From Aquilonibacter sp035507095 (GTDB lineage Bacteria > Vulcanimicrobiota > Vulcanimicrobiia > Vulcanimicrobiales > Vulcanimicrobiaceae), in assembly GCA_035507095.1 (NCBI GenBank), contig DATJOM010000041.1, positions 62,001 to 126,000 on the forward strand: a stretch of DNA of 64,000 nucleotides, written 5' to 3'. Positions 62,275-64,000 of this stretch are shown here, piece by piece. Below the pieces are notes generated by a model. That model was given only the letters and a program-made list of their open reading frames with translations. It was not told the DNA's origin and did not search any database. The position numbers and the translations under genes are program-made. Positions within the stretch are counted from its first letter, which is position 1, and each line of letters begins with the position of its first letter.

Positions 62275-62670
62275 ATGGCGCGGATGAGCACCTCGTACGT
62301 CGGCTCCGATGCGCTGACCGGAGCGGTCACCCCGATCGCGATCCCGGGCTTCGATGTGCTCAACCCGACCAGCTACGCCGAGACGCCGAGTACCCCGGCC
62401 GGCACGGCCCTCGCCTCAGTGCCGAGCACTGCGTCGAATGCCGGCGGTTCGACCGACGGGCTTAACCAGTATCAGCAGGCGCTCGCCAACCTGGAAAGCT
62501 GGCAAAACCAGATTTTGCAGGCCAGCATGTTCGGCGATACGACCGGTGCCACCAACGCGCTCTATGCGTCGGCCGGACTGAACGCCGACCAGTTCGCAAA
62601 CCTGGCAACCGAGCTCCAGAACCTTGGGTCGACCCCCGCCGCGGGCTCGACCGTCGACGCCAGCGCATAG
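62275..62670 (+). CDS. Small hypothetical protein, Ala/Thr/Ser-rich
   Basis: 131 residues with GGAAG 7 nt before the ATG. Low-complexity, lacking Lys and Cys after the start: GSDALTGAVTPIAIPGFDVLNPTSYAETPSTPAGTALASV, then NQYQQALANLESWQNQILQASMFGDTTGATNALYASAG. The second half looks amphipathic-helical. There is no signal peptide and no family was recognised. It is directly upstream of pnp, with two weak hairpins between. Confidence 0.55.
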   Translation: MARMSTSYVGSDALTGAVTPIAIPGFDVLNPTSYAETPSTPAGTALASVPSTASNAGGSTDGLNQYQQALANLESWQNQILQASMFGDTTGATNALYASAGLNADQFANLATELQNLGSTPAAGSTVDASA

Positions 62671-62688
62671 ACGGCACGACGTTGCCGG

Positions 62689-62728
62689 GCAGGCCGCTTC
62701 CGGCCGCTGCGCGAACCAAGCTCGGTTC
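62689..62728 (+). terminator. Two hairpins in the pnp leader
   Basis: A GC-rich stem GGCCG-CTTC-CGGCC, then GAACC-AAGCTC-GGTTC (62713-62728) followed by ATTTTAAA. The second could be a weak Rho-independent terminator for the small gene or a leader structure for pnp mRNA autoregulation. Confidence 0.4.
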
Positions 62729-62766
62729 ATTTTAAAGAGCAAACAAGAAGAAAATTAGGAGTTATT

Positions 62767-64000
62767 GTGCCCGAATCCGTGACCTTAGAGGTCGGCGGGC
62801 GCACGATGGTCATTGAGACCGGCGAACTCGCGAAGCAAGCCAACGGCTCCGCGCTGATTCGTTACGGCGACCAAAACGTCGTGCTCTGCGCCGCAACTGC
62901 CTCGCTCAAACCTCGCGAAGGCATCGACTGGTTCCCACTCACCTGTGATTTCGAAGAGAAGATGTATGCAGCCGGAAAGATTCCGGGCGGCTACATCAAG
63001 CGCGAAGGCCGTCCGCCGGAGCACGCCGTGCTCAGCTCGCGCCAGATGGATCGTCCGATCCGTCCGCTCTTCCCCGAAGGTTTCCAGAACGACGTGCAAG
63101 TCGTCGCGACCGTACTGTCGGTCGATCCCGAACTCGACCCCGACATTCTCGGTATTTGCGCCGCGGGCGCATCGCTCGCGCTTTCCGACATTCCGTTCGA
63201 CGGACCGGTTGCCGGCGTGCGCGTCGGCCGCGACGAAAACGGCAAGTTCATTGCTAATCCTACCCTGGCGCAGTATGTGACCGGTGGCATGGAGATCGTC
63301 GTCGCCGGCACCGCCGACGCGATCATGATGGTCGAAGGCGGCGCGCTTGAAATCACCGAGGAAGATTTCCTCGGCGCTGTCGAGTTTGCGCACGGCGAGA
63401 TCAAGAAGATCGTCAAAGCCATCAATCAACTCGTAAAGAAAGCGGGCAAAGACAAGCGCGAGTATCCGCTCAAGAAGGTCAACACCGATCTCGATAAGTG
63501 GGTGCGCAAGACGTTTGCGAAGGACATCGCCAAGGCGATGCGCATCGTCGACAAGCAGACGCGCGAAGAGGCGTTCTCGAACATCACGGTTACCGAAGCC
63601 CTCGATCGCGTCGGCAAGAAGGACGATGACGTCAAAGCGCTGCTCGAGAACGCTGAGACCGCTAAAGAGTTCGGCAAGATCGTCAAGTCGATGGAAGAGG
63701 ACGAGCTGCGCGTGATGGTCGTCGACGAGCACATTCGTCCCGACGGCCGCAAGCCTGACGAAATTCGTCCGATCTGGAGCAAAGTCCACGTCGTTCCACG
63801 CGTCCATGGCTCGGGCATCTTCACGCGCGGACAAACGCAGGTTTTTACCGCAGCGACGCTCGGTTCGACCAGCGATGCGCAGCGGCTCGACGGTATCCTC
63901 GCGCTCGAAGACAAGCGCTACATGCACTTCTACAACTTCCCGCCGTTCTCGGTTGGTGAGACCCGGCCGATGCGCGGACCCGGCCGTCGCGAAATCGGCC
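62767..64000 (+). CDS. pnp: Polyribonucleotide nucleotidyltransferase, 5' part
   Basis: 411 codons before the window ends; the complete enzyme is about 700 residues, with KH and S1 domains still to come. It starts GTG at 62767 with AGGAG (62757-62761) 5 nt upstream. The first RNase PH core is ALIRYGDQNVVLCAATAS, DWFPLTCDFEEKMYAAGKIPGGYIKREGRPPEHAVLSSR, MDRPIRPLFP. The second begins RPDGRKPDEIRPIWSKVHVVPRVHGSGIFTRGQTQVF. A 3'-5' exoribonuclease of the degradosome type. Partial at the window edge. Confidence 0.97.
   Translation, partial: MPESVTLEVGGRTMVIETGELAKQANGSALIRYGDQNVVLCAATASLKPREGIDWFPLTCDFEEKMYAAGKIPGGYIKREGRPPEHAVLSSRQMDRPIRPLFPEGFQNDVQVVATVLSVDPELDPDILGICAAGASLALSDIPFDGPVAGVRVGRDENGKFIANPTLAQYVTGGMEIVVAGTADAIMMVEGGALEITEEDFLGAVEFAHGEIKKIVKAINQLVKKAGKDKREYPLKKVNTDLDKWVRKTFAKDIAKAMRIVDKQTREEAFSNITVTEALDRVGKKDDDVKALLENAETAKEFGKIVKSMEEDELRVMVVDEHIRPDGRKPDEIRPIWSKVHVVPRVHGSGIFTRGQTQVFTAATLGSTSDAQRLDGILALEDKRYMHFYNFPPFSVGETRPMRGPGRREIG

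Noticed and set aside
1..64000. tRNA genes (including tRNA-Sec), rRNA, CRISPR arrays, prophage
   Set aside because: No T-arm plus CCA-like structures, periodic repeats or phage genes were found by eye; a tRNAscan-SE run would settle the tRNA point.

Overview
The window is a GC-rich bacterial chromosome segment with about 55 tightly packed genes. It has many GTG starts and many 4-nt ATGA/GTGA overlaps. No rRNA, tRNA, CRISPR array or transposase was recognised. The taxonomic signals (two-gene transketolase, nucleoside ABC importer, ECF41 sigma factor, Rex inside a haem operon, selenoprotein formate dehydrogenases) would fit a deep-branching, free-living, aerobic or facultative lineage such as Ca. 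Eremiobacterota (WPS-2). That placement is a guess from style, not a demonstrated assignment.

Layout. 1-3.3 kb: a LuxR-type regulator, a lipoprotein, and a carboxymuconolactone-decarboxylase-like gene overlapping its ECF41 sigma factor, with a matching ECF41 promoter upstream. 3.4-5.6 kb: a Rieske protein and a cytochrome b-cytochrome c fusion (bc1-like complex). 5.6-7.3 kb: a membrane glycosyltransferase on the minus strand. 7.3-16.3 kb: a tetrapyrrole operon. It starts with a SirC-HemC-partial HemD fusion, then hemB, mobA-like, hemL, rex, hemA, a CobA-HemD fusion and a DUF92 gene, covering glutamyl-tRNA to uroporphyrinogen III and the sirohaem branch. 16.3-20.4 kb: MFS, glutaredoxin, TonB-like, arginase and DUF5069 genes. 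20.4-24.8 kb: a BMP-family nucleoside ABC importer. 24.8-31 kb: a beta-lactamase-fold protein, a branched-chain aminotransferase, ChrA, a beta-propeller phosphoesterase and an FTR1-like membrane protein.

31-44.4 kb is the most striking region: two complete selenocysteine-dependent formate dehydrogenases. Each has an in-frame TGA followed, at the same 11-nt spacing, by a hairpin resembling a bacterial SECIS element. Each has its own four-cluster ferredoxin subunit and NrfD-type membrane subunit. Between and around them lie FdhE, FdhD, an oxalate/formate-type MFS carrier and a small membrane protein split by a frameshift. The electron route inferred is formate to Mo/W-bis-MGD and Sec, then Fe-S clusters, then quinone through NrfD. 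The sel genes must be elsewhere.

44-64 kb: a hybrid sensor kinase with a dead receiver, PolX, a degenerate ABC-like pair, a five-gene minus operon (threonine-dehydratase-like, SDR, Rieske ferredoxin, HTH, DJ-1-like), rpsO, a PAS/GAF/PP2C phosphatase, a split transketolase, an HNH protein, a GGDEF/degenerate-EAL protein, gamma-glutamyltranspeptidase and the start of pnp.

The best candidate for something undescribed is a pair of structured intergenic elements, one between rex and hemA and one between the two transketolase genes. Both start at the upstream TAG stop codon and are closed by long inverted repeats (22 of 24 and 20 of 20 pairs) of unrelated sequence. Both carry an identical 20-nt core containing a 6-bp hairpin. 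The repeats hide or bracket the ribosome-binding site of the downstream gene, which suggests a stop-codon-coupled translational switch or a small mobile fold-back element.
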